From assembly GCA_036379935.1 (NCBI GenBank), contig DASVFT010000054.1, positions 1 to 15,782 on the forward strand: a stretch of 15,782 nucleotides of DNA. The letters run 5' to 3'. The DNA is from JAOPZW01 sp036379935. GTDB taxonomy: Bacteria; Actinomycetota; Thermoleophilia; Solirubrobacterales; Solirubrobacteraceae. The notes under the pieces were generated by a model. That model was not told the origin of the DNA and ran no database searches. It was given only the letters and a program-made list of their open reading frames with translations. Position 1 is the stretch's first letter; each line of letters begins with the position of its first letter. Shown in pieces: positions 1 to 8,700 of the stretch. The position numbers and the translations under genes were made by a program.

Positions 1-1118
1 GAGCTCGAGGACCACGCCGAGATCGAGGCGCTCGTCGAGCGTGCGTGGCAGGCGCGCGCCGCGCGCTTCGGCGAGAGCACCGACATGTGCTCGCTGGTCA
101 ACGCGAAGTCCGGCGGCTGCGCCGAGGATTGCGGGTTCTGCGCGCAATCGCGCTTCGCGGAGGCCGAGACGCCGCTGCACGCGATGATGGAGCCCGAGCA
201 GATGCTCGAGCACGCGCGGGCCGCGGAGGCGGCCGGTGCGCACCGGTTCTGCATGGTCACGCAGGGACAGGGGCTGTCCAAGCGCGACTTCGAGAAGGTG
301 CTCGCGGGCGCGCGGCTGGTGGCCGAGCACACGAACCTCAAGCGCTGCGCGTCGGTGGGCCACATGAGCGCGGCGCGCGCTCGCGCGCTGCGCGAGGCGG
401 GCATCCAGCGGGTGCACCACAACGTCGAGACGGCCGAGTCCTACTACGACGAGGTCTCCACCACCGTCCGCTACGAGGCGCGCCTGCGCACGATCGACGC
501 GGTGCGCGAGGCCGGCCTGGAGACGTGCGTGGGCGGCATCCTCAACCTCGGCGAGTCGCGCGAGCAGCGCGTCGAGATGGCCTTCCAGCTTGCCGCGATC
601 GACCCCACCAGCGTGCCGATCAACCTCCTCAACCCGCGGCCGGGCACGAAGTTCGGCGATCGCGACTTCATGGACCCGTGGGAGGCGGTCAAGTGGATCG
701 CCATCTTCCGCCTCATCCTGCCCGAGGCGCTGTTCCGCCTGTGCGGCGGTCGGGTCGAGAACCTCGGAGAGCTGCAGCCGTTGGCGGTCAAGGCCGGCCT
801 CAACGGCGTGATGATGGGCAACTTCCTGACCACGCTGGGCTCGACGCCCGACGAGGACCGTGCCATGTTCACCGAGCTCGGGCTCAACGTCGCCCGCCAG
901 CCCGACAACGGCGCCAACCCGCGCCCGGACAACCGCTCCGGGTGGCTCGAGGGCCAGGCGCCGCCGCTCGAGCTCGTCAGCGACGAGGCGCAGGACGAGA
1001 CGCCGATCGATCTCCACATCCGCATGTGGGACCCGTCCACACAGCTTCGCTTCAAGCGCAAGGCGTCGGTGCCCGAGAGGCCTGACGGAGCGCGCAACGC
1101 CTGGCCAAGGGAGGCCGC

Positions 1119-1122
<4 letters not shown>
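1..1122 (+). CDS. bioB: Biotin synthase BioB (5'-truncated by window)
   Basis: Radical-SAM enzyme that inserts sulfur into dethiobiotin to form biotin, the last pathway step. The frame is open from base 1 and already matches the family before the first ATG (base 85). The true start therefore lies upstream, probably 15-20 codons away, and 85 is not the start. The 4Fe-4S/SAM motif CAEDCGFC has its cysteine codons at 118, 130 and 139. The cysteines of KRCASVG and TCVGGI match the other conserved [2Fe-2S] ligands, and FRLCGGR matches the arginine-ligand region. After the conserved LGLN motif about 80 residues remain, roughly 45 more than I recall for E. coli BioB. The stop overlaps the bioF start (GTGA), so the two are translationally coupled. 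The promoter is outside the window. Confidence 0.97.
1107..1114 (+). promoter_or_regulatory. Ribosome-binding site of bioF
   Basis: AAGGGAGG ends 4 nt before the GTG at 1119 and lies inside the end of bioB. It is one of the few clear Shine-Dalgarno sequences in the window and supports the GTG start that overlaps the bioB stop. Confidence 0.7.
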
Positions 1123-2384
<1,262 letters not shown>

Positions 2385-2401
2385 CGGCGGCGCGCCGCGT
2401 C

Positions 2402-3136
2402 GTGCGCGGCCTCTTCGTCACCGGAACGGACACGGGCGTCGGCAAGACCGTGCTGGCGGCGGCGCTCGCCGCCGCCCTGCGCGCGGAGGGGGTCGACGTG
2501 GCGGCGTTCAAGCCCGTGGTCACGGGGCTGGACGAGGCGGGCCCGGCCGGCGCCGCCGCCGCGGAGCTGGGCCTGTCCGAGGCGCCGCCCGGCGCGGAGG
2601 CGGGCAGGCCGCCCGACCACGAGCTGCTCGCCGTCGCCGCCGGACGACCCCCCGCCGAGGTCGCGCCGCACCTGTTCGGCCCGCCTGTGTCGCCTCACCT
2701 CGCCGCGGCGCTGGCCGGCACGACGCTCGAGCCGGCGAAGCTCGTGGCGGCGGCGCGCGGCCTGCGCGCCGAGGTCGTGATCGCCGAGGGCGTCGGCGGC
2801 CTGCTCGTCCCGCTCACGCTGGGCTACACGATCCGCGACCTGGCGGTCGACCTCGGGTGGCCCGTGATCATCGCGGCGCGCCCGGGCCTGGGGACGATCA
2901 ACCACTCGCTGCTCACGGTCGAGGCGGCCCGCGCGGTCGGGCTCGACGTGCGCGCCGTGGTGCTGACCCCGTGGCCCGACGAGCCGGGCGTGCTGGAGCG
3001 CTCGAACGTCGAGGCGATCGAGCGCCTCGGGGGCGTCGAGGTCGCCACGCTGGGAATGGTGGGGCTCGACGTGGACGAGCTGGCGCGCGCGGGCGCGAGG
3101 CTCCCGCACGCGCGGTGGGTGGGCGCGGGCGCCTAG
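2402..3136 (+). CDS. bioD: Dethiobiotin synthetase BioD
   Basis: ATP-dependent carboxylase that closes the ureido ring of DAPA to make dethiobiotin in the cytoplasm. The P-loop GTDTGVGKT spans residues 8-16, the FKPVVTG segment carries K37, and DHELLA, LFGPPVSPHLAA and EGVGGLLVPL (acidic E129) follow as in the family. The length of 244 residues is normal. Compared with the family, an Ala/Gly/Pro/Glu-rich insert (about residues 46-70) separates the TG.xE and DHELL motifs. The GTG start puts the P-loop at the usual distance from the N-terminus, although no good ribosome site precedes it; translation may rely on readout from bioF, 17 bases upstream. The stop codon lies inside a 13-bp tandem duplication, followed by a strong hairpin. 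Confidence 0.95.
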   Translation: MRGLFVTGTDTGVGKTVLAAALAAALRAEGVDVAAFKPVVTGLDEAGPAGAAAAELGLSEAPPGAEAGRPPDHELLAVAAGRPPAEVAPHLFGPPVSPHLAAALAGTTLEPAKLVAAARGLRAEVVIAEGVGGLLVPLTLGYTIRDLAVDLGWPVIIAARPGLGTINHSLLTVEAARAVGLDVRAVVLTPWPDEPGVLERSNVEAIERLGGVEVATLGMVGLDVDELARAGARLPHARWVGAGA

Positions 3137-3149
3137 CGCGGGCGCCTAG
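3123..3149 (+). repeat. Tandem duplication, 13-bp unit, across the bioD stop
   Basis: CGCGGGCGCCTAG occurs exactly at 3124-3136 and again at 3137-3149; the preceding G (3123) continues the period. The first copy contains the bioD stop TAG and the second supplies another TAG. It looks like a local slippage duplication. Confidence 0.85.
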
Positions 3150-3165
3150 AGGAGGCGGTTGGCAC

Positions 3166-3193
3166 GGCGCCCGGCTTGAGGCGGCCGGGCGCC
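3166..3193 (+). terminator. Hairpin terminator candidate after bioBFD
   Basis: GGCGCCCGGC (3166-3175) is perfectly complementary to GCCGGGCGCC (3184-3193), giving a 10-bp all-G/C stem with an 8-nt loop, 29 nt after the bioD stop. No T-run follows. This is common for GC-rich actinobacterial terminators but leaves function unproven. Confidence 0.6.
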
Positions 3194-3198
3194 TGACC

Positions 3199-3204
3199 TA
3201 GACC
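3199..3204 (+). promoter_or_regulatory. Putative -10 box (TAGACC), leaderless start at 3213
   Basis: TAGACC lies 8 nt before the ATG of the SRPBCC gene, the spacing expected if transcription begins at or next to the start codon. The last base departs from TANNNT. No -35 element is recognisable. Confidence 0.35.
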
Positions 3205-3212
3205 CGTGAAGC

Positions 3213-4157
3213 ATGGAGACTCGTGACGATGCCTTGACCACCTTCCTGGGCTGGTTCAGCCTCGGGCTCGGCGTACCGCAGGTGGTGGCGCCAGGCCGGG
3301 TCTGCCGCGCCGTCGGCGTTCGCGACGACGACACCAGCCGCTTCTGGATGCGCCTGGTGGGCGTGCGTGAGCTCGCGGCGGCAGCCGGCATCCTCGGGCA
3401 ACGCCGGCCGGCACCCTGGCTGTGGGCGCGCGTGGCGGGCGACGCGATGGACCTGACCCTCCTGGCCGCCGCGCTGGTCACCAAGCGCGAGCGCGCCGCG
3501 CGCATCGTCGGGGCGATGGGATCGGTCGCCGGCATCACCGTGGCCGACGTCGTCGATGCGATCCGGCTCGGCCGCCAGCCCGAGACCGGCGACGAGACGG
3601 TGCGCTCGCGCTTCGCGGTGACGGTGCGCCGCGATCCCGAGGAGGTCTACGGCTTCTGGCACGACCTCGAGAACCTGCCGCGGTTCATGAAGCACCTCGA
3701 GTCCGTGCAGGTGACGGGCGACAGGCGCTCGCACTGGAGCGCCCATGCACCCGTGGCCAGGACGGTCGAGTGGGACGCCGAGATCGTCGAGGACCGGCCG
3801 GGCGAGCGCATCGCGTGGCGGTCGGTCGACCCCGCCGACGTGCGCAACTCCGGCTCCGTGCGCTTCTCGCCCGCGCCGGGCGAGCGTGGCACCGAGGTCA
3901 GGCTCGACATGGAGTACACGGTGCCCGGAGGCACGCTCGGCCTCACCGTGGCCAAGCTCCTCGGCGAGGCCCCCGAGCAGCAGGCCCGCGACGACCTGCA
4001 GCGCTTCAAGCAGGTGATGGAGGCGGGCGTCATCGCGCGCTCCGAGGCCACGCCGGAGGGCATGGCCAGCCGGCGGCTGCTTCGCCAGCGCCCGGCCCAG
4101 CCACCCCCCGAGCCCGTCGGCGCCGGGGCCGGATCTCACGACGGGAGCAGCTCATGA
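3213..4157 (+). CDS. Membrane-anchored SRPBCC (polyketide cyclase/COQ10-like) protein
   Basis: Protein of 314 residues in two parts. Residues 1-120 hold about four hydrophobic stretches (roughly 9-26, 47-61, 67-90, 97-116), resembling a small membrane domain. Residues 131-272 match the SRPBCC/cyclase fold: a FAVTVRRDPEEVYGFW start, DLENLPRFMKHL, WDAEIVEDRPGERIAWRS and a C-terminal amphipathic helix (about 253-272). SRPBCC domains bind hydrophobic ligands; the ligand here is unknown. A Pro/Ser-rich tail (290-314) follows. The ATG at 3213 is the first start after the bioD hairpin. Its TGA overlaps the ATG of the next gene (ATGA), so the protein is made together with the dehydrogenase. I recall this pairing in other soil bacteria, but the joint function is not established. 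Confidence 0.8.
   Translation: METRDDALTTFLGWFSLGLGVPQVVAPGRVCRAVGVRDDDTSRFWMRLVGVRELAAAAGILGQRRPAPWLWARVAGDAMDLTLLAAALVTKRERAARIVGAMGSVAGITVADVVDAIRLGRQPETGDETVRSRFAVTVRRDPEEVYGFWHDLENLPRFMKHLESVQVTGDRRSHWSAHAPVARTVEWDAEIVEDRPGERIAWRSVDPADVRNSGSVRFSPAPGERGTEVRLDMEYTVPGGTLGLTVAKLLGEAPEQQARDDLQRFKQVMEAGVIARSEATPEGMASRRLLRQRPAQPPPEPVGAGAGSHDGSSS
4143..4147 (+). promoter_or_regulatory. Ribosome-binding site deciding the dehydrogenase start
   Basis: GGGAG lies 6 nt before the ATG at 4154. It chooses this start although the frame stays open for 730 bases upstream through the SRPBCC gene. Confidence 0.65.
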
Positions 4158-5326
4158 GGGCCACCTGCTGGACCGGACGCAACTCGGTCGAGGTGCAGAA
4201 CGTCCCCGACCCCAAGATCCTCAACGAGCGCGACGCGATCGTGCGCATCACCTCGACCGCCATCTGCGGCTCTGACCTGCACCTCTACGACGGCTACATC
4301 CCGACGATGAAGCGCGGCGACGTGCTCGGCCACGAGTTCATGGGCGAGGTCGTCGAGCTCGCGCCCGGCGTCGAAAGCCTGAACGTCGGCGATCGCGTCG
4401 TGGTCCCGTTCCCGATCGCGTGCGGGCGCTGCAACGCCTGCGTCAACGGCCTCTTCTCGGTGTGCGAGGACTCCAACCCCAACGCCGCGATGGCCGAGAA
4501 GCTCCTGGGCCGCTCGCCGGCCGGGATCTACGGCTACTCGCACATGATGGGCGGCTACGCCGGCGGGCAGGCCGAGTACGCGCGCGTGCCCTTCGCCGAC
4601 GTGGGCCCGATCAAGATCGAGAGCGACCTGCCCGACGAGACGGTGCTCTTCCTCTCCGACATCTTCCCGACCGGCTACATGGGCGCCGACCTGTGCGACA
4701 TCCAGCCGGGCGACGTCATCGCCGTGTGGGGCTGCGGGCCGGTCGGCCTCTTCGCGATCGCCAGCGCCTACCTGCTCGGCGCCGAGCGGGTGATCGCCAT
4801 CGACCGCTTCCCGTACCGCCTGCGCAAGGCGCGCGAGGAGCTGCAGGCCGAGACGCTCGACTACGAGCAGGTCGACGTCCGCGAGGCGCTTGACGAGCTG
4901 ACCGCCGGCCGCGGGCCCGACGCCTGCATCGACGCCGTGGGGATGGAGTCTCACCACGACCTCCTGCCGCTGCACGCCTACGACCGCATCAAGCAGGCGG
5001 CGCGCCTGGAGACCGATCGAGCCCACCCGCTGCGCCAGGCGATCATGAGCTGCCGCAACGGCGGCATCATCTCGGTGATCGGCGCCTACGGCGGGTTCAT
5101 CGACAAGTTCCCGATGGGGGCCGTCATGAACCGGTCGCTGACGATCAAGTCGGGCCAGTGCCACGTGCAGCGCTACCTGCGCCCGTTGCTGCAGCGCATC
5201 GAGAACGGCGAGATCGACCCGAGCTTCGTGGTCTCGCACCACCTGCCGCTCGACGAGGCGCCGCGCGGCTACGAGATGTTCAAGCACAAGGAGGACGACT
5301 GCGTGAAGGTCGTCCTCAAGCCATAG
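4154..5326 (+). CDS. Zinc-dependent alcohol dehydrogenase, formaldehyde-dehydrogenase-like
   Basis: NAD-linked medium-chain dehydrogenase of 390 residues. Catalytic zinc ligands appear as C38 (ICGSD), H60 and E61 (GHEF) and probably D169 (LSDIFPTGY). The structural zinc is bound by C90, C93, C96 and C104. The Rossmann motif GCGPVG is at 193-198, and D217 after the second strand favours NAD over NADP. The SDIFPTG motif and the insert before it resemble the glutathione-independent formaldehyde dehydrogenase (dismutase) group. The substrate cannot be fixed from sequence; formaldehyde or another small aldehyde/alcohol is an inference. The ATG at 4154 overlaps the stop of the SRPBCC gene and has a ribosome site at 4143. 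The gene ends 10 bases from the oppositely oriented membrane protein. Confidence 0.9.
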   Translation: MRATCWTGRNSVEVQNVPDPKILNERDAIVRITSTAICGSDLHLYDGYIPTMKRGDVLGHEFMGEVVELAPGVESLNVGDRVVVPFPIACGRCNACVNGLFSVCEDSNPNAAMAEKLLGRSPAGIYGYSHMMGGYAGGQAEYARVPFADVGPIKIESDLPDETVLFLSDIFPTGYMGADLCDIQPGDVIAVWGCGPVGLFAIASAYLLGAERVIAIDRFPYRLRKAREELQAETLDYEQVDVREALDELTAGRGPDACIDAVGMESHHDLLPLHAYDRIKQAARLETDRAHPLRQAIMSCRNGGIISVIGAYGGFIDKFPMGAVMNRSLTIKSGQCHVQRYLRPLLQRIENGEIDPSFVVSHHLPLDEAPRGYEMFKHKEDDCVKVVLKP

Positions 5327-5336
5327 GCGGCCCGCC

Positions 5337-6827
5337 CTACCGCTCGCCCTCGGCCGCCACCTTGACGATCGACGCGTCGATGAGCCACTCGACCGGCGCG
5401 CGATCGTCGGTGTAGACGTCGCCGCCGCGCAGCGGCGCCGCCAGCCGGGCCGCCGCGGCGCCGGTCACCGCCCCCAGGTCGCGCGGCAGCGCGCGCGCCG
5501 CCGCGCGCATCGCGCGGGCCGACGCGGCGGCGTCGGTCCCGAGCAGCACGGTGTTCGTCGACTTCACCGGGTCGCGCAGGACGGTCCGGAAGACCCTGCC
5601 CATGGTCGCGCTCAGCACCTTCTCCAGGTGATCGGAGTCCTGTGGATGGCCGACGTTGATGAGCACGACACCGTGGCGCGTGAGGTGGTCGCGCACCTCG
5701 CCGAAGAACTCGCGCGTGGCCAGGTAGAAGGGGATGTAGGGCTGGCGGTAGGCGTCGACGACGATGACGTCCCAGCGCGCCGTCGATCGCCGCAGGAAGG
5801 GTCGCGCGTCGGCGGTGTGGAGCCGAAGGCGCGGGCCGCGCAGGTCGAAGAGGCGGCGCCCGACGTCGGTGAGCGCCGGGTCGATCTCGACCCCGTCGAC
5901 CCGCGCGTCCGGGAAGTAGTGCCCGTAGGCCCGCGCCGTGGTGCCGGCGGCGTTGCCGAGGATCGCCACCGAGCGCGGCTCGTGCCCCGTGGCCAGCGGC
6001 AGGGCGAGCATCTCGTCCCAGTAATCGCGGGTCAGCCACTCCCCCGGGCGGTAGACCGAGTGCACCGCCTCGCCCTCGTTGAGCTCGAGCCGGCGCTCGC
6101 CGTCGGCGTCCTGCACGACGCGTGCGTACTGGTACTCGGTCTCGCGGTCCCAGATGACCCGCGCGTCGCCCGTGGCCTTGACGGTCCCCACCGGGATCGC
6201 GAGCAGCACCGCGACCGCCAGCGGCGCCAGCGTGAACCGACGCCGCAGCGCCGGCACGGCGACCAGCGCCAGCGCGAGGGCGAAGGCGAGGAAGGTGCGC
6301 CGCGTGCCGACCAGCGGGATCAACACGAGCGCGCTGAGGAAGGTCCCGACCAGCGAGCCGAGCGTGGAGATCGCGTACAGGCGCCCCGCCACGCGGCCCG
6401 CCTCCTCGACCGTCTGCACGGTGAGCCGCACCGCGTACGGCGCCACCGCGCCCAGCAGCAGCACGGGCGTGGCCACGAGGACGAGCACGGCGAACAGCGA
6501 GCCCGCGAACGCGCCCGCCTCCACGCGATCGAGCGCCTGCACCGAGATGCGCAGGAAGGGCGCGGCCACGAAGGGCACGAGCGCCAGCAGCCCCGCGGCG
6601 CAGAGGACGAGCCGGCTGAGCCCTGCGAGCGTGGGGTCGCGGTCGGCCAGCCGGCCGCCGACCCAGTACCCCGCGCTGAGGGCGACGAGGACGGTGGCGA
6701 TGGTGTTGGCCCAGACGATCGTCGAGGCACCGAACCAGGGCGCGAGCAGGCGCGCGGCCGCGATCTCGGCACCCAGCGACGCGGCGCCGACCACGGCGGC
6801 AAGGGCTTCGATGCGGCGCGCCGGCAC
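5337..6827 (-). CDS. Fused membrane / spermidine-synthase-like protein
   Basis: 496 residues. The N-terminal ~215 residues contain about seven hydrophobic helices (approximately 8-30, 36-60, 70-97, 106-135, 147-171, 174-193, 197-212). The C-terminal ~270 residues form a Rossmann methyltransferase/aminopropyltransferase-like domain: AILGNAAGTTARAYG, VDGVEIDP, a DARPFL segment, then WDVIVVDAYRQPYIPFYLAT. The architecture matches proteins annotated as fused MFS/spermidine synthase. The glycine loop reads GNAAG where true spermidine synthases have a GGGDG-type motif with an aspartate. VVDAY replaces the usual acidic catalytic stretch, so genuine polyamine synthesis is doubtful. The GTG start is preceded by TAGCCT 8 nt upstream, consistent with leaderless expression. 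It is divergent from bioA, 52 bases apart, and convergent with the dehydrogenase. Confidence 0.82.
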   Translation of the reverse strand: MPARRIEALAAVVGAASLGAEIAAARLLAPWFGASTIVWANTIATVLVALSAGYWVGGRLADRDPTLAGLSRLVLCAAGLLALVPFVAAPFLRISVQALDRVEAGAFAGSLFAVLVLVATPVLLLGAVAPYAVRLTVQTVEEAGRVAGRLYAISTLGSLVGTFLSALVLIPLVGTRRTFLAFALALALVAVPALRRRFTLAPLAVAVLLAIPVGTVKATGDARVIWDRETEYQYARVVQDADGERRLELNEGEAVHSVYRPGEWLTRDYWDEMLALPLATGHEPRSVAILGNAAGTTARAYGHYFPDARVDGVEIDPALTDVGRRLFDLRGPRLRLHTADARPFLRRSTARWDVIVVDAYRQPYIPFYLATREFFGEVRDHLTRHGVVLINVGHPQDSDHLEKVLSATMGRVFRTVLRDPVKSTNTVLLGTDAAASARAMRAAARALPRDLGAVTGAAAARLAAPLRGGDVYTDDRAPVEWLIDASIVKVAAEGER

Positions 6828-6835
6828 GGGCGCAG

Positions 6836-6841
6836 AGGCTA
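6836..6841 (-). promoter_or_regulatory. Putative -10 box (TAGCCT), leaderless start of membrane protein
   Basis: On the minus strand TAGCCT is followed by 8 nt and then the GTG at 6827. There is no Shine-Dalgarno sequence, so transcription probably begins at the start codon. It shares the 52-bp divergent gap with the bioA box. Confidence 0.5.
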
Positions 6842-6864
6842 CGAGGTTCGTCCGCGCGCGGAGC

Positions 6865-6870
6865 TAGCTT
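6865..6870 (+). promoter_or_regulatory. Putative -10 box (TAGCTT) of bioA
   Basis: TAGCTT is followed by GCGGGGACG and the ATG at 6880 (9-nt spacer). The message would be leaderless or have a leader of only a few bases. No biotin-operator-like palindrome (BirA/BioR type) was seen here. Confidence 0.5.
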
Positions 6871-6879
6871 GCGGGGACG

Positions 6880-8187
6880 ATGCCCATGACCGCCGACGAG
6901 ATCGCCGCCCTCGATCGCCAGCACCTCTGGCACCCCTTCACCCAGCAGCAGAGCTGGGTCGACGAGGACTTCCCGATCATCGCGTCCGCCGACGACACCA
7001 CGCTCTACGACACCGAGGGCAACGCCTACATCGACGGCGTCTCCTCGCTGTGGTGCAACGTCCACGGCCACCGCCACCCCGCGATCGACATTGCGGTCAA
7101 GGACCAGCTGGACCGCGTCGCGCACTCGACGATGCTCGGCCTCTCGCACGCGCCGGCGGCCAAGCTGGCCAAGCGCCTGGTCGACCTCGCGCCCGACGGG
7201 CTGACCCGCGTCTTCTTCTCCGACAACGGCTCGACGGCGTGCGAGATCGCGCTGAAGATGGCCTACCAGTGGCACCACCAGCGCGGCGAGTGGTGGCGCG
7301 CGGGCTTCGTCTGCCTGCGCAACAGCTATCACGGCGACACGCTGGGCTCGGTGTCGGTGGGCGGCATCGAGCTCTTCCACTCGCTCTACCGGCCGTTGCT
7401 CTTCGAGGCCTGGCAGGCCGAGCCCGGCGACGCCGAGTCGCTGCGCGCGGTGCTGGCCGAGCATGCCGACCGCTGCGCCGCCGTCATCGTCGAGCCGCTC
7501 GTGCAGGGCGCCGCCGGCATCCACGTCCAGCCCGAGGGCTACCTGCGCGCGGTGCGCGAGCTGTGCGACGAGTTCGGCGTCTTCCTCATCTGCGACGAGG
7601 TCGCCACCGGGTTCGGGCGCACCGGCACGATGTTCGCGTGCGAGCACGAGGACGTCGCGCCCGACTTCATGTGCGTGGCCAAGGGGCTGACCGGCGGCTA
7701 CCTGCCGCTCGCCGCGACGCTCACCACCGAGCGCGTCTACGAGGGCTTCCTCGGGCGCCACGAGCAGTTCCGGACCTTCTTCCACGGCCACACCTACACC
7801 GGCAACCCGCTGGCGTGCGCGGCGGCGCTGGCCACGCTGCGGGTCTTCGAGCAGGAGCGCACGCTCGAGCGCCTGGCGCCCAAGATGGCGCTGCTGTCCG
7901 AGCTGCTGGCCGATCAGGTCGAGCCGCTGCCGGCGGTGCACGACGTGCGCCAGCGCGGGTTCATGGTCGGCATCGAGCTGGCCGGCTTCCCGCTCGAGGC
8001 GCGGGTCGGCCATCGCGTCACCCTGGAGGCGCGCGCCCGCGGCGCGATCATCCGGCCTCTGGGCGACACCGTGGTGCTCATGCCGCCGCTCTCCATCCAG
8101 CCGGCCGAGCTGCGCCGGCTGGTCGAGATCACCGCGGCAGCAATCGCCGCCGCGGCGGGCGCGGCAGCGCTGGCCGCGGCCGCCTGA
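6880..8187 (+). CDS. bioA: Adenosylmethionine-8-amino-7-oxononanoate aminotransferase BioA
   Basis: Class-III PLP aminotransferase that converts KAPA to DAPA, the step between BioF and BioD. Seen in order: LWHPFTQ (16-22), SSLWCNVHGHRHPA (55-68, active-site entrance), SDNGSTACEIALKMA (114-128), NSYHGDTLGS (148-157), CDEVATGFGRTG with D239 contacting the PLP nitrogen, VAKGLTGGYLPLAAT with the Schiff-base lysine K268, and HGHTYTGNPLACAAAL. Length (435) is normal. The amino donor (SAM or lysine) cannot be told from sequence. ATG 6880 is chosen because of the upstream -10 box; the ATG two codons later is an alternative. The Ala-rich last 20 residues (after RRLVEIT) look like an untidy C-terminal extension, and the final 59 bases overlap the oppositely oriented GerW-like gene. 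Confidence 0.95.
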   Translation: MPMTADEIAALDRQHLWHPFTQQQSWVDEDFPIIASADDTTLYDTEGNAYIDGVSSLWCNVHGHRHPAIDIAVKDQLDRVAHSTMLGLSHAPAAKLAKRLVDLAPDGLTRVFFSDNGSTACEIALKMAYQWHHQRGEWWRAGFVCLRNSYHGDTLGSVSVGGIELFHSLYRPLLFEAWQAEPGDAESLRAVLAEHADRCAAVIVEPLVQGAAGIHVQPEGYLRAVRELCDEFGVFLICDEVATGFGRTGTMFACEHEDVAPDFMCVAKGLTGGYLPLAATLTTERVYEGFLGRHEQFRTFFHGHTYTGNPLACAAALATLRVFEQERTLERLAPKMALLSELLADQVEPLPAVHDVRQRGFMVGIELAGFPLEARVGHRVTLEARARGAIIRPLGDTVVLMPPLSIQPAELRRLVEITAAAIAAAAGAAALAAAA

Positions 8188-8500
8188 GCGCCACCGCGGC
8201 CAGCAGGGCGGTCACGGCCGCGCCGCCGGTCGCCAGCGCGCGCGCTCCGGTGCGCGGCGTCGCGAAGGGCTCGAAGCGCGTGCCGTCGGCCGTGACCTCG
8301 ATGTAGCCGACCGGCACCGCGTCCAGCCGTCCCCCACCGCCGCGCTGGCCGAGCCCTCCGGCCGCGCGCACGCGCGCGACGGGGATGACCGTGCGCCCGT
8401 CGACGCGCACCGGCTCGCCGTAGCACATGCGCGCGCCGCGGCCGGCCGCCAGCAGCCTGCGCACCGCTCGTTGGGAATCGGTGCGCGTGGTCTTGGCCAT
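8129..8500 (-). CDS. GerW/YtfJ-family-like protein with C-terminal membrane segment
   Basis: 123 residues. Residues 25-79 fit the GerW (YtfJ) sporulation-protein pattern: a CYGEPV start, GRTVIPVARV, a glycine-rich GGLGQRGGGG stretch, then AVPVGYIEV and FEPF. YtfJ is a Bacillus forespore/germination protein, but relatives are frequent in non-sporulating actinobacteria, where the role is unknown. A hydrophobic segment (about 86-103) followed by an Arg/Pro-rich tail suggests a C-terminal membrane anchor with a cytoplasmic basic end. It starts 10 bases after the rubredoxin stop behind a purine-rich AGAGAGG ribosome site, so the two are co-transcribed. Its last 59 bases run antisense to the end of bioA, and both overlapping tails are low-complexity. 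Confidence 0.7.
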   Translation of the reverse strand: MAKTTRTDSQRAVRRLLAAGRGARMCYGEPVRVDGRTVIPVARVRAAGGLGQRGGGGRLDAVPVGYIEVTADGTRFEPFATPRTGARALATGGAAVTALLAAVALRRPRPALPRPPRRRLLPR

Positions 8501-8510
8501 GGCCTCTCTC

Positions 8511-8693
8511 TCAGTCCTCGTAGGGCGTGAAGTCGCGCTTGCGGGCCCCGCACACCGGACAGAACCAGGTGTCGGGAATGTCGTCGAAGGGCGTCCCGGG
8601 CGGGATGCCGCCGTCGGGATCCCCGTCGGCCGGGTCGTAGATGAAGCCGCAGGATTCGCAGATCCACTTCTGCGCGGTCGTCGTCTCCGTCAT
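8511..8693 (-). CDS. Rubredoxin
   Basis: Small one-electron carrier of 60 residues with a single Fe(Cys)4 centre. The first pair is CESC (C12, C15) in WICESCGFIYD and the second is CPVC (C45, C48) in DTWFCPVCGARK. The connecting PADGDPDGGIPPGTPF stretch is typical of rubredoxins. Partners are likely a reductase or an alkane/fatty-acid hydroxylase, but none is adjacent. The frame continues open upstream for hundreds of bases inside the Nudix gene. The ATG at 8693 is chosen because the rubredoxin fold begins there and a -10 box sits 8 nt upstream. It forms an operon with the GerW-like gene and is divergent from the Nudix gene, with only 24 bases between the starts. Confidence 0.93.
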   Translation of the reverse strand: MTETTTAQKWICESCGFIYDPADGDPDGGIPPGTPFDDIPDTWFCPVCGARKRDFTPYED

Positions 8694-8700
8694 AGGCTCC

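Noticed and set aside
3422..4153. Upstream extension of the zinc dehydrogenase frame
   Set aside because: The extension lies in another frame of the SRPBCC gene. The ribosome site at 4143 and family homology both place the start at 4154.
5269..8013. 914-codon minus-strand open frame spanning the spermidine-synthase-like gene and bioA
   Set aside because: The shadow frame overlaps two well-supported genes on opposite strands; its composition is low-complexity and no motif is present.
5628..8306. 892-codon plus-strand frame over the membrane gene and bioA
   Set aside because: It is out of frame with bioA and antisense to the membrane protein, with an Arg/Gln/His-rich translation. It is an artefact of scarce stop codons.
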